A DNA stretch of 64,000 nt from Oscillospiraceae bacterium. GTDB taxonomy: Bacteria > Bacillota > Clostridia > Oscillospirales > Ruminococcaceae. The notes below the pieces were generated by a model, which saw only the letters and a program-made list of their open reading frames with translations, was not told the DNA's origin and made no database searches. A program made the position numbers and the translations under genes. Positions 33,286-43,589 of this stretch are shown here, in pieces; the first letter of the stretch is position 1; every line of letters begins with the position of its first letter. The stretch is taken from positions 236,812 to 300,811 of the forward strand of contig SVOZ01000001.1 in NCBI GenBank assembly GCA_015066115.1. Reading direction: 5' to 3'.

Positions 33286-34185
33286 CTATTCTTCAGACAG
33301 TCCGAATTCTTTAATAAGTCCTTCCTTATTTCGCCAATCTTCGCTTATTTTTATCCAGCACTGAAGATTTACCGGCATACCGATAAATTCTTCCAAATCC
33401 TTTCTTGAAAGCGAGCCGATCTTTTTAAGCATATTTCCCGACTTTCCAATTAAAATTCCTTTATGGCTTTTCTTTTCGCAAAAAATTGTTGCCTGAATAT
33501 CCATAAGCTCACGACCTTCTCTTTGACGCATTTTGTCAATAGAAACGGCCACGCCGTGCGGAACCTCATCGCGAAGCAATGTTAAAATTTTTTCACGAAT
33601 AAGCTCGGCGGCAATAACCTTTTCAGGCTGATCCGTCAAGGTGTCTTCGGGGAAAAAGTGCGGCATATAGGGCGCGTTTTTTACAATGCTATCTAAAATT
33701 ATATTAAGGTTATCCTGCGTCATAGCGGAAGCAGGAATGATTTCTTCAAAGGAATAGAGATTTCTGTATTCATCAATAAGTGCGGCAAGCCTGTTCATAT
33801 CTTTGATGCAGTCAATTTTATTTATAACTAAAATTGCTTTTCCGCCCTGTTTTTTAATAGACTCAATTAAGGAAATTTCAGTTTCTGATGGCTCTTTGAA
33901 TGCTTCGGTTACAAGAATTACCATATCAACCTCGCCCATTGCATCCAAAATCGCGCGTTTCATATGATGACCAAGGCGATTTTTGGGCACAAGCATACCG
34001 GGGGTGTCGGTGAAAACTATTTGTGTTTCATCGAGAGTCAGAACACCCATGATCTTGGTTCTGGTTGTCTGAGGCCTGTCCGAAACTATTGCTACTTTTT
34101 CTCTTAAAAGAGCGTTTAAAAGAGTTGATTTTCCAACGTTTGGTCTGCCTATGATTGTTACAAATGAAGACTTAGTTTTTTGCAT
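33286..34185 (-). CDS. era: GTPase Era
   Basis: Era binds 16S rRNA and helps 30S maturation. The 299-residue protein has the GTPase motifs [15 protein letters not shown] and NKID, and a C-terminal KH domain with the GKSGNMLKKIG loop (about 232-242). It lies downstream of ybeY, as is common. Confidence 0.97.
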   Translation of the reverse strand: MQKTKSSFVTIIGRPNVGKSTLLNALLREKVAIVSDRPQTTRTKIMGVLTLDETQIVFTDTPGMLVPKNRLGHHMKRAILDAMGEVDMVILVTEAFKEPSETEISLIESIKKQGGKAILVINKIDCIKDMNRLAALIDEYRNLYSFEEIIPASAMTQDNLNIILDSIVKNAPYMPHFFPEDTLTDQPEKVIAAELIREKILTLLRDEVPHGVAVSIDKMRQREGRELMDIQATIFCEKKSHKGILIGKSGNMLKKIGSLSRKDLEEFIGMPVNLQCWIKISEDWRNKEGLIKEFGLSEE

Positions 34186-34210
34186 GATTTCTCTCCGTTT
34201 TTACATATAG

Positions 34211-34236
34211 AATGCCGTATGCAGTCATACGGCATT
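34211..34236. repeat. perfect 11-bp hairpin between ybeY and era
   Basis: AATGCCGTATG (34211-34221) and CATACGGCATT (34226-34236) pair perfectly around a 4-base loop. It lies 15 bases after the ybeY stop and 26 bases before the era ATG. There is no T-run on either strand, so it is not a standard terminator. It may be an mRNA processing or stability element. Confidence 0.6.
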
Positions 34237-34251
34237 GATTATTTTAAGTAT

Positions 34252-34758
34252 TTATTCGTTATCTTCCATAACGTAACTTGCGCCGCGAGAAAGGCCAAGG
34301 CTTGTGAGAGCCTCTTCTTCTTTTTCGCGCATTCTTACAAGCTCCATACCGCCGTTTTCGTGGTCATATCCCAAAAGGTGAAGCATAGAATGAACGGTTA
34401 AGTACCCAATTTCACGCTGCAAAGAATGGCCATACATTTCTGCCTGCTCAAAAGCCTTTTCAACCGAAATAACAACATCACCAAGCAGATAAGCGCCTGT
34501 GTCGTGATTTATATCCCATTTACCGTTTTCTCCGAGAGGAAATGAAAGGACATCAGTTTCAATATCTTTATTGCGAAATTTTGCATTTAAAGAGCGAATT
34601 TCTTCATTATCTACAAAATTAACACTGACTTCAGCCGAACCGGAAAACTTTTCGTTGCTTAAAACTGCGTGACAGCAACGTCGAATAAGCATACGAATTC
34701 CAGTCGGGATCTTAACTGCGTTCTGATGATTTACGATAATTACTTTTATTCCGTCCAT
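34252..34758 (-). CDS. ybeY: endoribonuclease YbeY
   Basis: YbeY is a single-strand RNase for 16S rRNA maturation and quality control. The protein is 168 residues from ATG 34758 (MDGIKVIIVN), where AGGAGG lies 9 bases upstream. The start overlaps the end of phoH by 47 bases in another frame. The zinc motif is HSMLHLLGYDH, with DVLSFPLGE before it. An upstream in-frame ATG at 34788 is less likely. Confidence 0.95.
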   Translation of the reverse strand: MDGIKVIIVNHQNAVKIPTGIRMLIRRCCHAVLSNEKFSGSAEVSVNFVDNEEIRSLNAKFRNKDIETDVLSFPLGENGKWDINHDTGAYLLGDVVISVEKAFEQAEMYGHSLQREIGYLTVHSMLHLLGYDHENGGMELVRMREKEEEALTSLGLSRGASYVMEDNE

Positions 34759-35719
34759 ATTGATTTTCCTCCTGTTCGCTTTTTTCATAAGCTTTTATGA
34801 TTTGTTGCACCAAGCTGTGTCTTACAACGTCTTTACGTGAAAAATGAACCTGCTTTATTCCCTCAATATTTTTTAGTATTTTTATAACAGATACAAGTCC
34901 CGAAGATTTGCTCGCAGGAAGGTCGATTTGAGTTATATCTCCTGTTACGACAATTTTCGAGCCGAATCCCAAGCGGGTTAAAAACATTTTCATTTGTTCC
35001 GGTGTGGTGTTCTGAGCCTCGTCAAGAATAATAAATGAATCGTCAAGTGTTCTGCCTCGCATATATGCAAGAGGTGCAACCTCAATACATCCTCTTTCCT
35101 GATATTTCTGGAAATTTTCATATCCGAGCATATCAAAAAGAGCATCATAGAGAGGTCGTAGATATGGGTCAACCTTATTTTGCAGATCGCCGGGCAAAAA
35201 TCCGAGACTTTCGCCCGCCTCAACTGCAGGTCTTGTAAGGATAATGCGATTTACCTGGTTTGCGCGAAATGCCTTTACCGCCATAGCAACAGCAAGATAG
35301 GTTTTACCTGTTCCGGCAGGGCCAACTCCAAAAACAATGGTGTTGTTTTCAATTGCGTCGACGTACTGCTGTTGGCCTAAGGTTTTGGCTCTTATTGGTC
35401 TGCCTTTTGCTGAAATACAAATACAATTATCACTCAGAGAGAAGATCTGGTCGTCCTTTCCCTCATCAACAAGCGAAATAACATAGGTTATGTTTTGCTC
35501 GGTTAAAGGCTCTCCTTTTTCAACGTAGACTAAAAGGCAACGGATAACCCTGCTTGCCCGCGAAACATTTTCAGCCTCACCCTTGATCTTTATTTCGCTT
35601 CCTCTGCAAAGGATGGAAACATCACATTCTTTTTCGATGATTTTAATATTACTGTCAAAATTTCCGAACAGCGTGAGCAAATGCTCAAGGCGCTCGATAT
35701 TAATTGACTGTTCCGACAT
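34712..35719 (-). CDS. phoH: PhoH-family ATPase
   Basis: A 335-residue P-loop ATPase of the PhoH-like (YqfS/YbeZ) group, a probable RNA helicase-like partner of YbeY. An N-terminal KH-like part (about 1-75) precedes the ATPase with GPAGTGKTYLA, LDEAQNTTPEQ and VVTGDITQIDLP. The 3' end overlaps ybeY by 47 bases, implying coupling. It is downstream of yqfD. Confidence 0.94.
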   Translation of the reverse strand: MSEQSINIERLEHLLTLFGNFDSNIKIIEKECDVSILCRGSEIKIKGEAENVSRASRVIRCLLVYVEKGEPLTEQNITYVISLVDEGKDDQIFSLSDNCICISAKGRPIRAKTLGQQQYVDAIENNTIVFGVGPAGTGKTYLAVAMAVKAFRANQVNRIILTRPAVEAGESLGFLPGDLQNKVDPYLRPLYDALFDMLGYENFQKYQERGCIEVAPLAYMRGRTLDDSFIILDEAQNTTPEQMKMFLTRLGFGSKIVVTGDITQIDLPASKSSGLVSVIKILKNIEGIKQVHFSRKDVVRHSLVQQIIKAYEKSEQEENQYGRNKSNYRKSSERS

Positions 35720-35814
35720 CTACACATCTACCTCATAATAATCTATTTTATATAATTTTACCATAATTTTTCCGTTTTGTCATCAGTTTCATACATTTTT
35801 TGTAAAAAATATAA

Positions 35815-36993
35815 TTATTTTTGTTCTGTATCGATATATTGTTGTTTTGCAATATCCATTATAACAACATAATCGACCTGTGCTCTACACTTTTTATCAT
35901 CAGATTTCCAGGTGATGTGTTTTTTCATTATTTGTGCGTTATTAAGCTCACTTTTTTCATAATGATCTATTTCAAGCTTGACCTTTTGTTTTGCTTCATC
36001 TTGTGTCAGTGTTTTTTCTTGTGAAATTTCTTTGATGTATCTTTTTTGAACAGAATAAATAGGAAATTTTAATCCAAAAAATGAAAGCTGTGTTTTGTTT
36101 TCTGATTTAATAAAAGCACTGTCAGAAGGCTCTTTTCCAAATGATAAATCTATGAGCATATTAAAAAACTCTATTGAGTAAAAAATCTTTTCTTCTTGCC
36201 CTACAACATCTTTTCCCTCAAGCGATAATTCAAAAACCTTGCTTATTTCCACTTTTGCCGTGACCTTTCCGCTTGAATGTTCAAGAATTATATTGTCTTT
36301 TTTGTCGTTATAAAAGCCTGAAACAAGAAGCTGACCCTTTGCAACACCACTTCCCACCTGCGCAATGGGTTTTCCTTTGACGATTTCCATTTTTGTAATT
36401 ATTCCATCCATTGCGGCGACAAGGTTTGATGGTTTTGTTACATCATCCATAACTGGCGGCATCTGCCTTTCTTTAACTTCAATGTGCGCAAAGCTCCCAT
36501 CCAAATTGATTGAAATTCTTGAGAGATCGACAAGTTTCATCATCATTTTGTTTTCAATTTCGGAAATATCTAGCTTGCTTTTATGGCTTCCTTTAGAAAA
36601 GCCGCATTCTTCAAGCGTTTGAAGAATAACATTTTCAGAAAGCCTCTCATTTCCTGTAACGTCTATATCCCAAACAAAACCCGACAAGATAATCAAAAGC
36701 GCAACCATTAAGGCACTTCCAACAGCAAGACCAAACCTTTTTTTATATCGATTGGTGAAAAAACGAATGCCATTTCTTTTGATTATCTTTTTTCTTAACC
36801 CTTTGATTCTTATCTTTTTTGTTTTTTTGTAATCTTTAACAAGACAGCTTGCGCATATAAAATTTTCAGAAAACCTGACATTAAACAAATCAATGCCGTT
36901 TTTTACACAAGAATTTAAAAATTCTTCCCTGCCCTTACCTGTTATCTTAAATGTAACAAAACCTTGTAGATATCTTGGAATTCTATGTATCAT
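35815..36993 (-). CDS. yqfD: sporulation protein YqfD
   Basis: The 392-residue YqfD protein is made in the mother cell during sporulation in Bacillus. Start ATG 36993 has GGGAG 7 bases upstream; an earlier ATG overlaps the yqfC stop. A membrane segment (about residues 87-107) follows a basic stretch, and the C-terminal part has the GVAKGQLLVSG type of sequence. Its presence with yqfC and ylbJ points to a spore former. Confidence 0.92.
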   Translation of the reverse strand: MIHRIPRYLQGFVTFKITGKGREEFLNSCVKNGIDLFNVRFSENFICASCLVKDYKKTKKIRIKGLRKKIIKRNGIRFFTNRYKKRFGLAVGSALMVALLIILSGFVWDIDVTGNERLSENVILQTLEECGFSKGSHKSKLDISEIENKMMMKLVDLSRISINLDGSFAHIEVKERQMPPVMDDVTKPSNLVAAMDGIITKMEIVKGKPIAQVGSGVAKGQLLVSGFYNDKKDNIILEHSSGKVTAKVEISKVFELSLEGKDVVGQEEKIFYSIEFFNMLIDLSFGKEPSDSAFIKSENKTQLSFFGLKFPIYSVQKRYIKEISQEKTLTQDEAKQKVKLEIDHYEKSELNNAQIMKKHITWKSDDKKCRAQVDYVVIMDIAKQQYIDTEQK

Positions 36994-37007
36994 AAGATTA
37001 CTCCCGA

Positions 37008-37304
37008 TCATTCAAACTCAATGGAGTTGATTTTTCCTTCAATAATTGCATTTTTCTTTGAAAAGTTTCTGATTGAAATTTTTTCTCCGTTAAAGCAAAC
37101 TGTATTATGTCTGAATCTGATTTTTATTCTGTCTTCTTTATATTCAAGAATCTTTCTTATTCCATCAAGCTCAATGTGATTTTGTCCACTAATCTCAATA
37201 TATGCCAGATCCGAAACAGAAACAGGCGGCATATCGGTTTGTTTTTCTATAAAATGTGATAGCCTTTTTTCTCTTGGTTCACTTTTTTTACTTGCTTTTT
37301 TCAT
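37008..37304 (-). CDS. yqfC: YabP/YqfC-family sporulation protein
   Basis: A 98-residue protein of the YabP/YqfC family with a basic N-terminus, then DMPPVSVSDLAYIEISGQ, typical of this family. AAAGGA lies 7 bases before the ATG. Its end meets yqfD, giving the order yqfC-yqfD-phoH-ybeY found across Firmicutes. Bacillus yqfC is under sigma-E; I could not assign a sigma-E promoter here with confidence. Confidence 0.9.
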   Translation of the reverse strand: MKKASKKSEPREKRLSHFIEKQTDMPPVSVSDLAYIEISGQNHIELDGIRKILEYKEDRIKIRFRHNTVCFNGEKISIRNFSKKNAIIEGKINSIEFE

Positions 37305-37423
37305 ATAATCATCCTTTTTAAAAGTTGTGATTTATATAATCTATGCTTTAAAAAACTATCTTTTGCCATTTTTATACTTAAAAATGCATATAAAATAGTG
37401 ATACTTATTTTAGGAGCAGTAAA

Positions 37424-38488
37424 ATGAAAAAACATCAAAAGCTACGCACAATTATTTTTTGCATAATCCTTATTCTTACAGCGGCAGTTTTAATTGCATT
37501 TCCAAAACGAGCAGCAGAGGGCGCATATAACGGCATAGTAAACTGTCTTGAAATAATAATTCCGTCCTTGTTTCCTTTTATGGTTTTATCTGTTTTCTTA
37601 ACCCAAAGCGGACTCTTTGAAAATGTTTTCTATATTCCCTCAAGGTTAATTTCTCGCCTTATAGGAATAAATCAAAAATATTGCAGTCTTTTTTTGCTTA
37701 GTATGATAGGCGGTTATCACTCGGCTGCCAAGAGCGCCTGTTTGCTTTATAAAAAAGGCGAAATATCAGCCGAAAACGCACTATATCTTTTGTGTTTTGC
37801 CACAAATGCCGGTCCTGCTTTTTTAATTTCAGCCGTTGGCTCAGGAATGTTTTTAAGCACAAGCCTTGGCGTTATTTTATATCTTTCGGGCTTATTAAGT
37901 TCCTTTACTCTTATGGTGTTTTACTCATCAAAAATAAAAGAAAACAAAATTAATCTAAAATATAAAAGCAAGGAAAAAATGTTGGTTTGTTTTGTGAAAT
38001 CAGTAAAAGAATCCTGCACAACGATGAGTGCAATGTGCGCTTTTATCATTTTATTTTCAGTTTTTATCACGCTTTTACCTAACTTCTCCGAAAAACATTT
38101 CTCTCTTCAGGCTATAATCTATGGTTTTGCTGAAGTTACGGCAGGCTGCTCTGCTGCAGCAAGAGAAATTTCGCTCATTTCTGTTTTGTTTGCCGCCGCG
38201 ATCTGCGGCTGGGGCGGATTATGTGTAATATTTCAAATATATGCGATTTTTTCAGAAGTGAAAATAAAAATGGGCAGATTTGTTTATTCTCGGCTCTTGC
38301 ACTCAGCATTTTCTGCTTTATACACTTTTTTGCTTGTTTTAGTCATTCCTATTCGTACAGAGCAAACCTTTATAAGCAATTCATCTGATGCAATTGCCTC
38401 GTTTATTTCAGCTCCGATTCCTGCGCTGTTTCTGCTGATTTGTTGCGTTTGCTTCCCTGTTTATTTAACTCATCAAAAAAAATTATAA
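37424..38488 (+). CDS. ylbJ: sporulation integral membrane protein YlbJ-like
   Basis: A 354-residue membrane protein with about eight hydrophobic segments. It carries the nucleoside-recognition-type motifs (LFPFMVLSVFLTQSG, GGYHSAAKSACLL, FATNAGPAFLIS). YlbJ is needed for spore cortex or heat resistance in Bacillus. It is divergent from yqfC, with 119 bases between them that could hold sporulation promoters for both. TTAGGAG lies just before the ATG. Confidence 0.88.
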   Translation: MKKHQKLRTIIFCIILILTAAVLIAFPKRAAEGAYNGIVNCLEIIIPSLFPFMVLSVFLTQSGLFENVFYIPSRLISRLIGINQKYCSLFLLSMIGGYHSAAKSACLLYKKGEISAENALYLLCFATNAGPAFLISAVGSGMFLSTSLGVILYLSGLLSSFTLMVFYSSKIKENKINLKYKSKEKMLVCFVKSVKESCTTMSAMCAFIILFSVFITLLPNFSEKHFSLQAIIYGFAEVTAGCSAAAREISLISVLFAAAICGWGGLCVIFQIYAIFSEVKIKMGRFVYSRLLHSAFSALYTFLLVLVIPIRTEQTFISNSSDAIASFISAPIPALFLLICCVCFPVYLTHQKKL

Positions 38489-38506
38489 ATTTTTATTGAA
38501 ATTATA

Positions 38507-38534
38507 TTGACATTTTAAAAATTATGGATATAAT
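38507..38534 (+). promoter_or_regulatory. promoter of tRNA-Gln
   Basis: Perfect TTGACA (38507-38512) and TATAAT (38529-38534), 16 bases apart, end 14 bases before the tRNA. Confidence 0.85.
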
Positions 38535-38548
38535 AAATAGCGTTGCAT

Positions 38549-38622
38549 TGCGGAATTGTGTAAGGGTAGCACGACAGACTCTGACTCTGTTTGTCTGGGT
38601 TCGAATCCTAGTTCCGCAGCCA
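38549..38622 (+). tRNA. tRNA-Gln (anticodon CUG)
   Basis: The 7-bp acceptor stem TGCGGAA/TTCCGCA is intact, followed by G and an encoded CCA. The anticodon stem ACAGA/TCTGT encloses the loop CTCTGAC, so the anticodon is CUG, reading CAG (Gln). The T loop has GGTTCGAATCC. It is a single tRNA with its own promoter and terminator. Confidence 0.95.
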
Positions 38623-38653
38623 AAAAATCCAGCTCTTATGAGCTGGATTTTTT
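38622..38653 (+). terminator. terminator after tRNA-Gln
   Basis: A 14-bp stem (38622-38635 with 38640-38653, loop TTAT) ends in a run of six T. It may also stop transcription from the mrnC side, because the left arm is A-rich. Confidence 0.85.
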
Positions 38654-38712
38654 ATTTTTAAAATAAATTATATAAAATTAAAAACGGAAAGCAGGTTTGC
38701 TTTCCGTTTTTA

Positions 38713-39114
38713 CTATATATTTTCTTTTTCAATTATATATGAACATATTTCATTAATTCTACTCTCATTGCCTTTGAGATACAGGTAACCAAACAAAGCC
38801 TCTACACCGGTTGCTTTTCTATATTCGGCAGGAGATGAACTTTTTGGCACTGCGGCGCCATTTGCATTTCTTCCGCGTTTCATCACAGAAAGCTCATTTT
38901 CGTTTAGAAAATCTTCAAGCAGGTCGTAAACCTTTGCCTGAAAAGCGGCGCAAACATAATGAACTGCTTTTTTATGCAAAACTCCCGATGGGCTACTGCC
39001 GTTTCTGCAAAGATAACGCCTTATTTCAAGCTCATAAACCGCATCGCCTAAAAAAGCAAGTGTCAAGGGATTATAACTTTCCGGTGCAACCGTTGTTTCA
39101 CTGATGTTAAGAAT
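38713..39114 (-). CDS. mrnC: Mini-ribonuclease III
   Basis: MrnC trims 23S rRNA ends. It has an RNase III catalytic domain without the dsRNA-binding domain: LAFLGDAVYE, KRGRNANGAAVPK and TGVEALFGYLYL. An in-frame TTG at 39066 gives 117 residues but cuts into the start of the fold and has no ribosome binding site. GGAGG lies 6 bases after the obgE stop and 9 bases before an in-frame ATT (39114). That start adds 16 residues (LNISETTVAPESYNP) and gives 133, closer to the family length. There is no ATG, GTG or TTG at that spot, so an ATT start is proposed. Confidence 0.85.
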   Translation of the reverse strand: MLNISETTVAPESYNPLTLAFLGDAVYELEIRRYLCRNGSSPSGVLHKKAVHYVCAAFQAKVYDLLEDFLNENELSVMKRGRNANGAAVPKSSSPAEYRKATGVEALFGYLYLKGNESRINEICSYIIEKENI

Positions 39115-39131
39115 AGTAACCTGCCTCCAAA

Positions 39132-40418
<1,287 letters not shown>

Positions 40419-40487
40419 CTAAAGATGCTTGTGTAGTTATTATACCACTTCTTTTAGCAATGGTCAACAAAACTAATCTTTTTTCGC

Positions 40488-40516
40488 TTGACTTTTGTAA
40501 AAAAATGGATTATACT
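40488..40516 (+). promoter_or_regulatory. promoter of the cold-shock gene
   Basis: TTGACT (40488-40493) and TATACT (40511-40516) are 17 bases apart. About 140 bases of structured leader follow before the ATG at 40665. Confidence 0.8.
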
Positions 40517-40522
40517 ATGCTT

Positions 40523-40664
40523 GTATCCGAAATAAACCAACTGAACTCACGGGCTTTGTCGTTTCGAGCCGCGTTTTTTCTATGCTCGACAATCAAAGTT
40601 ATCCGTGAGATTTTTTTATTTATATAGTCGGATATATCCAATATTTTAGGGAGGTCTCTCACAA
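40523..40664 (+). promoter_or_regulatory. structured 5' leader of the cold-shock gene
   Basis: The leader has a closing pair TATCCGA (about 40524-40530) with TCGGATA (about 40628-40634). Inside it a stem CTCACGG (40546-40552) with CCGTGAG (40603-40609) is followed directly by seven T, which looks like an intrinsic terminator. An inner helix CGAGC/GCTCG adds to it. Cold-shock mRNAs often have long leaders that refold with temperature. An attenuator within this one is inferred. Confidence 0.55.
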
Positions 40665-40877
40665 ATGAATAACGGCACAGTAAAATGGTTCAATGCAGAA
40701 AAAGGATACGGCTTTATTTCCGACGATAACGGCGGAGACGATGTTTTTGTTCACTTTTCTGCAATTATCGCTGATGGATACAAGACATTAAGCGAAGGAC
40801 AGAAAGTAACTTTCGAAACCGAGGTTGATCCCAAAAACAGCGATAAACTTCGTGCTGTTAATGTAAAAGCCCTTTAA
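40665..40877 (+). CDS. cold-shock protein (CspA family)
   Basis: A 70-residue CspA-family RNA chaperone. RNP motifs are KGYGFIS and DVFVHFSAI. It has GGGAGG just before the ATG and its own promoter, long leader and terminator. The insertion DNGGDD in the first loop is slightly longer than in CspB of Bacillus. Confidence 0.96.
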   Translation: MNNGTVKWFNAEKGYGFISDDNGGDDVFVHFSAIIADGYKTLSEGQKVTFETEVDPKNSDKLRAVNVKAL

Positions 40878-40902
40878 TTTACATTAAGATTATTTGAAAG
40901 CG

Positions 40903-40946
40903 CCCATATCGACAGGTAAACTGCCGATATGGGTTTTCTCTTTTTT
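40903..40946 (+). terminator. terminator after the cold-shock gene
   Basis: A perfect 9-bp stem (40903-40911 with 40925-40933) is followed by TTTTCTCTTTTTT. Confidence 0.9.
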
Positions 40947-40948
40947 AG

Positions 40949-40977
40949 TTGAATCCTAAAAAGAACTGTGTTATAAT
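40949..40977 (+). promoter_or_regulatory. promoter of murE-femX-alr
   Basis: TTGAAT (40949-40954) and a perfect TATAAT (40972-40977) are 17 bases apart, about 50 bases before the murE ATG. It starts inside the T-rich tail of the preceding terminator. Confidence 0.75.
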
Positions 40978-41028
40978 ATAATATTAGCAAGATAAATTTG
41001 GTTATAATTATTTCTCGAGGAGGAAAAT

Positions 41029-42513
41029 ATGAAATTAAGAAGCCTTCTTAATGGTGTTGATTACTCCCTGCTATGCGGAAGCTTAGATTGCGAAATAAAT
41101 GATATTTGCTATGATTCAAGAAAAGCGGATAAAGGAAAGATTTTTGTTGCAATTGTCGGGCTTAATGTTGATGGACATAGTTTTGTTTCATCTGCTTATG
41201 ATAAAGGTACCCGTGTTTTTATTGTTGAGCGCGAAATTTCACTTCCTTTTGAACGAGACACAACAATAATCAAGGTTGATGACAGCCGCAAGGCGCTTGC
41301 ACTTATTTCCAGAAACTTCTTTGGTGATCCCGCATCTCAGATGACTGTTATCGGAATCACCGGAACTAAAGGAAAATCAAGCATAACTGCTATTTTAAAA
41401 ACGATTCTTGATTTGGCCGGAAATACAACCGGAACAATCGGAACAAACGGTGTGTTTTACAAGGATGTGCATATTGCATCATCTCACACAACCCCTGAAT
41501 CCTACGAAACATACGGATATATCAGAAAGATGCTTGATGAGGGCTGCACCCACGTTATCATGGAGGTTTCTTCATTGGGACTTATGATGAGCAGGGTTTA
41601 CGGAATAGAATTTGATTACGGAGTTTTTACAAATTTATCCCCTGACCATATCGGAAATGGTGAACACAAAAGCTTTGAAGAATATCTTAGTTGCAAAGCT
41701 CTTTTGTGGGATCAATCAAAAAAATGCATTGCAAATGCCGATGATGCCTATTTTGAGCAAATCACTGCAAATGCAAATTGTCCAATTACCACATTTGCAG
41801 TTCATAAAGATGCTGATATAACTGCAGACAATATTTCTCTTTTCCGTGACGGCAAAAATTTAAATGTAGGGTTTAAATGTAAAACGCGCGACGGAGATTT
41901 TTATATAACCACCAATGTTCCCGGCGAATTTACTGTTTACAACTGTCTTACCGCTATTTCCGTTGCAAGAGAAATGGGAATTGACTTTGATATAATTTCT
42001 AAAGCTCTGTCTGACATTTCTGTTAAAGGCAGAATGGAGCTTGTTGGCGAAACAAAGGATTACTCAATAATCATAGACTATGCACATAACGCAATGAGCC
42101 TTGAAACAATTTTAAAAACAATTAGACAATACAATCCAAAAAGGCTTATTTGTTTATTTGGCTGCGGTGGAAACAGGCCCAAAATGCGCCGTTATGAAAT
42201 GGGCGAAATTTCCGGAAAATATGCTGATTTTTCAATCCTAACATCTGATAATTCACGATTTGAAAACCCTGAGGATATTCTTGATGATATTCTTGTTGGT
42301 ATGCGCAAAACAAACGGCAAGTACATTACAATAGTTGACAGAATTGAAGCGATACATTATGCTATTGATAATGCCAAAGCCGGAGACATAATTCTTATTG
42401 CCGGCAAAGGGCATGAAATGTATCAAGAAATTAAGGGCATAAAACATCCGTTTAATGAAGCTGAGATAATTTGCAGTTATCTTGATGAAATAAACAAACT
42501 CGGAGGAAAATAA
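41029..42513 (+). CDS. murE: UDP-MurNAc-tripeptide synthetase (MurE)
   Basis: MurE adds the third amino acid to the peptidoglycan stem peptide, using ATP. The 494-residue Mur ligase has the ATP motif GTKGKSS (about 116-122), HTTPES for the UDP-MurNAc-dipeptide, HNAMS and the substrate loop TSDNSRFENP. The loop keeps the Arg of the meso-DAP type (DNPR) but has Ser for Pro, so DAP is likely and lysine not excluded. GAGGAGG lies 5 bases before the ATG. It is first in an operon with femX and alr. Confidence 0.93.
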   Translation: MKLRSLLNGVDYSLLCGSLDCEINDICYDSRKADKGKIFVAIVGLNVDGHSFVSSAYDKGTRVFIVEREISLPFERDTTIIKVDDSRKALALISRNFFGDPASQMTVIGITGTKGKSSITAILKTILDLAGNTTGTIGTNGVFYKDVHIASSHTTPESYETYGYIRKMLDEGCTHVIMEVSSLGLMMSRVYGIEFDYGVFTNLSPDHIGNGEHKSFEEYLSCKALLWDQSKKCIANADDAYFEQITANANCPITTFAVHKDADITADNISLFRDGKNLNVGFKCKTRDGDFYITTNVPGEFTVYNCLTAISVAREMGIDFDIISKALSDISVKGRMELVGETKDYSIIIDYAHNAMSLETILKTIRQYNPKRLICLFGCGGNRPKMRRYEMGEISGKYADFSILTSDNSRFENPEDILDDILVGMRKTNGKYITIVDRIEAIHYAIDNAKAGDIILIAGKGHEMYQEIKGIKHPFNEAEIICSYLDEINKLGGK

Positions 42514-42514
42514 A

Positions 42515-43576
42515 TTGGAACTACTGACAACAAAAACAACAGCCGAATATGAGCAGTTTCTTAAAAATCATCCTAAGGGACATTTTATGCAGTCTCCTCA
42601 GTGGGCGGCTGTAAAAAATAACTGGAAATATGAGGTTGTGCTCGAAAGAGACCGGGACGGAAAGCTTATCGGCTCTATTGCCTTTTTGATTCGACGTCTG
42701 CCCTATACTAAATACAACATTTTATATGCTCCGAGGGGCCCTGTTTGTGACATTGATGACATTTCTCTTTTAAACAAGCTTATAGATGATGCGAAAGAGC
42801 TTGGAAAAAAGCATAATGCTTGTGTTATAATGATCGATCCCGATGTTAAATCCGGCGAAAATAAATATGTAAAAACGCTTTCTGATGCGGGTTTTAAGGG
42901 CAAAAACGGCAAAAATTTTGAAGGCATACAGCCTCGCTTTGTATTTAGACTTAACGTAAAAGGAAAAACTGCTGATGAGCTTATGGCAGAGTTTCACAGC
43001 AAAACAAGATACAATATCCGAGTTGCTATAAAAAATGGCGTCGAGGTTAAAATAGCGGGCAAAGATGAGGTTAAAACCTTTTATGAGATCATGCTTGAAA
43101 CAGGAATGCGCGATAATTTTGTAACTCGTCCCCTTTCCTATTTTGAGTCTATGCTTGATAATCTCGGGAAAAACGCCAGACTTTACATGGCCTATTATGA
43201 TGGGAAACCTATTGCCGGAACGCTTGCAATTCATTATGGCAACAAGGTTTGGTACCTTTACGGGGCATCATCCAATGCATACAGAAACGTTATGCCGAAT
43301 TATTTGTTACAGTTTGAAATGATTAAATGGGCAGTTGATGAAAACTGTGATATTTATGATTTCCGAGGTGTTTCAGGTGACCTTTCTCCTGACAATCCGC
43401 TTTATGGACTTTACAAGTTTAAAAAAGGTTTTTCAGGTGAGCTTGTTGAGTTTATTGGCGAATTTGAATTGATTACAAAGCCTTTCATTTATAAGAGCAT
43501 GCAAAAAGCTCGCCATATTCTCTCGGTATTTACAAGAACAGTTTACAGAATTAAAAACAGAGGTAAAAAAGCTTAA
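42515..43576 (+). CDS. FemA/FemB-family peptidoglycan bridge aminoacyltransferase
   Basis: A 353-residue Fem-type enzyme that would add an amino acid from aminoacyl-tRNA to the stem peptide to build an interpeptide bridge. Two GNAT-like domains are expected: FMQSPQWAAVKNNW at the N-terminus, FHSKTRYNIRVAIKNGV in the middle and YDFRGVSGD near the end are family marks. It starts at TTG 42515 with GGAGG 8 bases upstream, 1 base after the murE stop. Lying between murE and alr, it belongs to wall-peptide synthesis. The amino acid added is not predictable. Confidence 0.88.
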   Translation: MELLTTKTTAEYEQFLKNHPKGHFMQSPQWAAVKNNWKYEVVLERDRDGKLIGSIAFLIRRLPYTKYNILYAPRGPVCDIDDISLLNKLIDDAKELGKKHNACVIMIDPDVKSGENKYVKTLSDAGFKGKNGKNFEGIQPRFVFRLNVKGKTADELMAEFHSKTRYNIRVAIKNGVEVKIAGKDEVKTFYEIMLETGMRDNFVTRPLSYFESMLDNLGKNARLYMAYYDGKPIAGTLAIHYGNKVWYLYGASSNAYRNVMPNYLLQFEMIKWAVDENCDIYDFRGVSGDLSPDNPLYGLYKFKKGFSGELVEFIGEFELITKPFIYKSMQKARHILSVFTRTVYRIKNRGKKA

Positions 43577-43589
43577 AAGGACGAAAAGA

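Noticed and set aside
37305..37423. Sigma-E promoters between yqfC and ylbJ
   Set aside because: CATATAAAAT-like and CATAGATT-like boxes are present, but no matching -35 box at proper spacing could be set with confidence.
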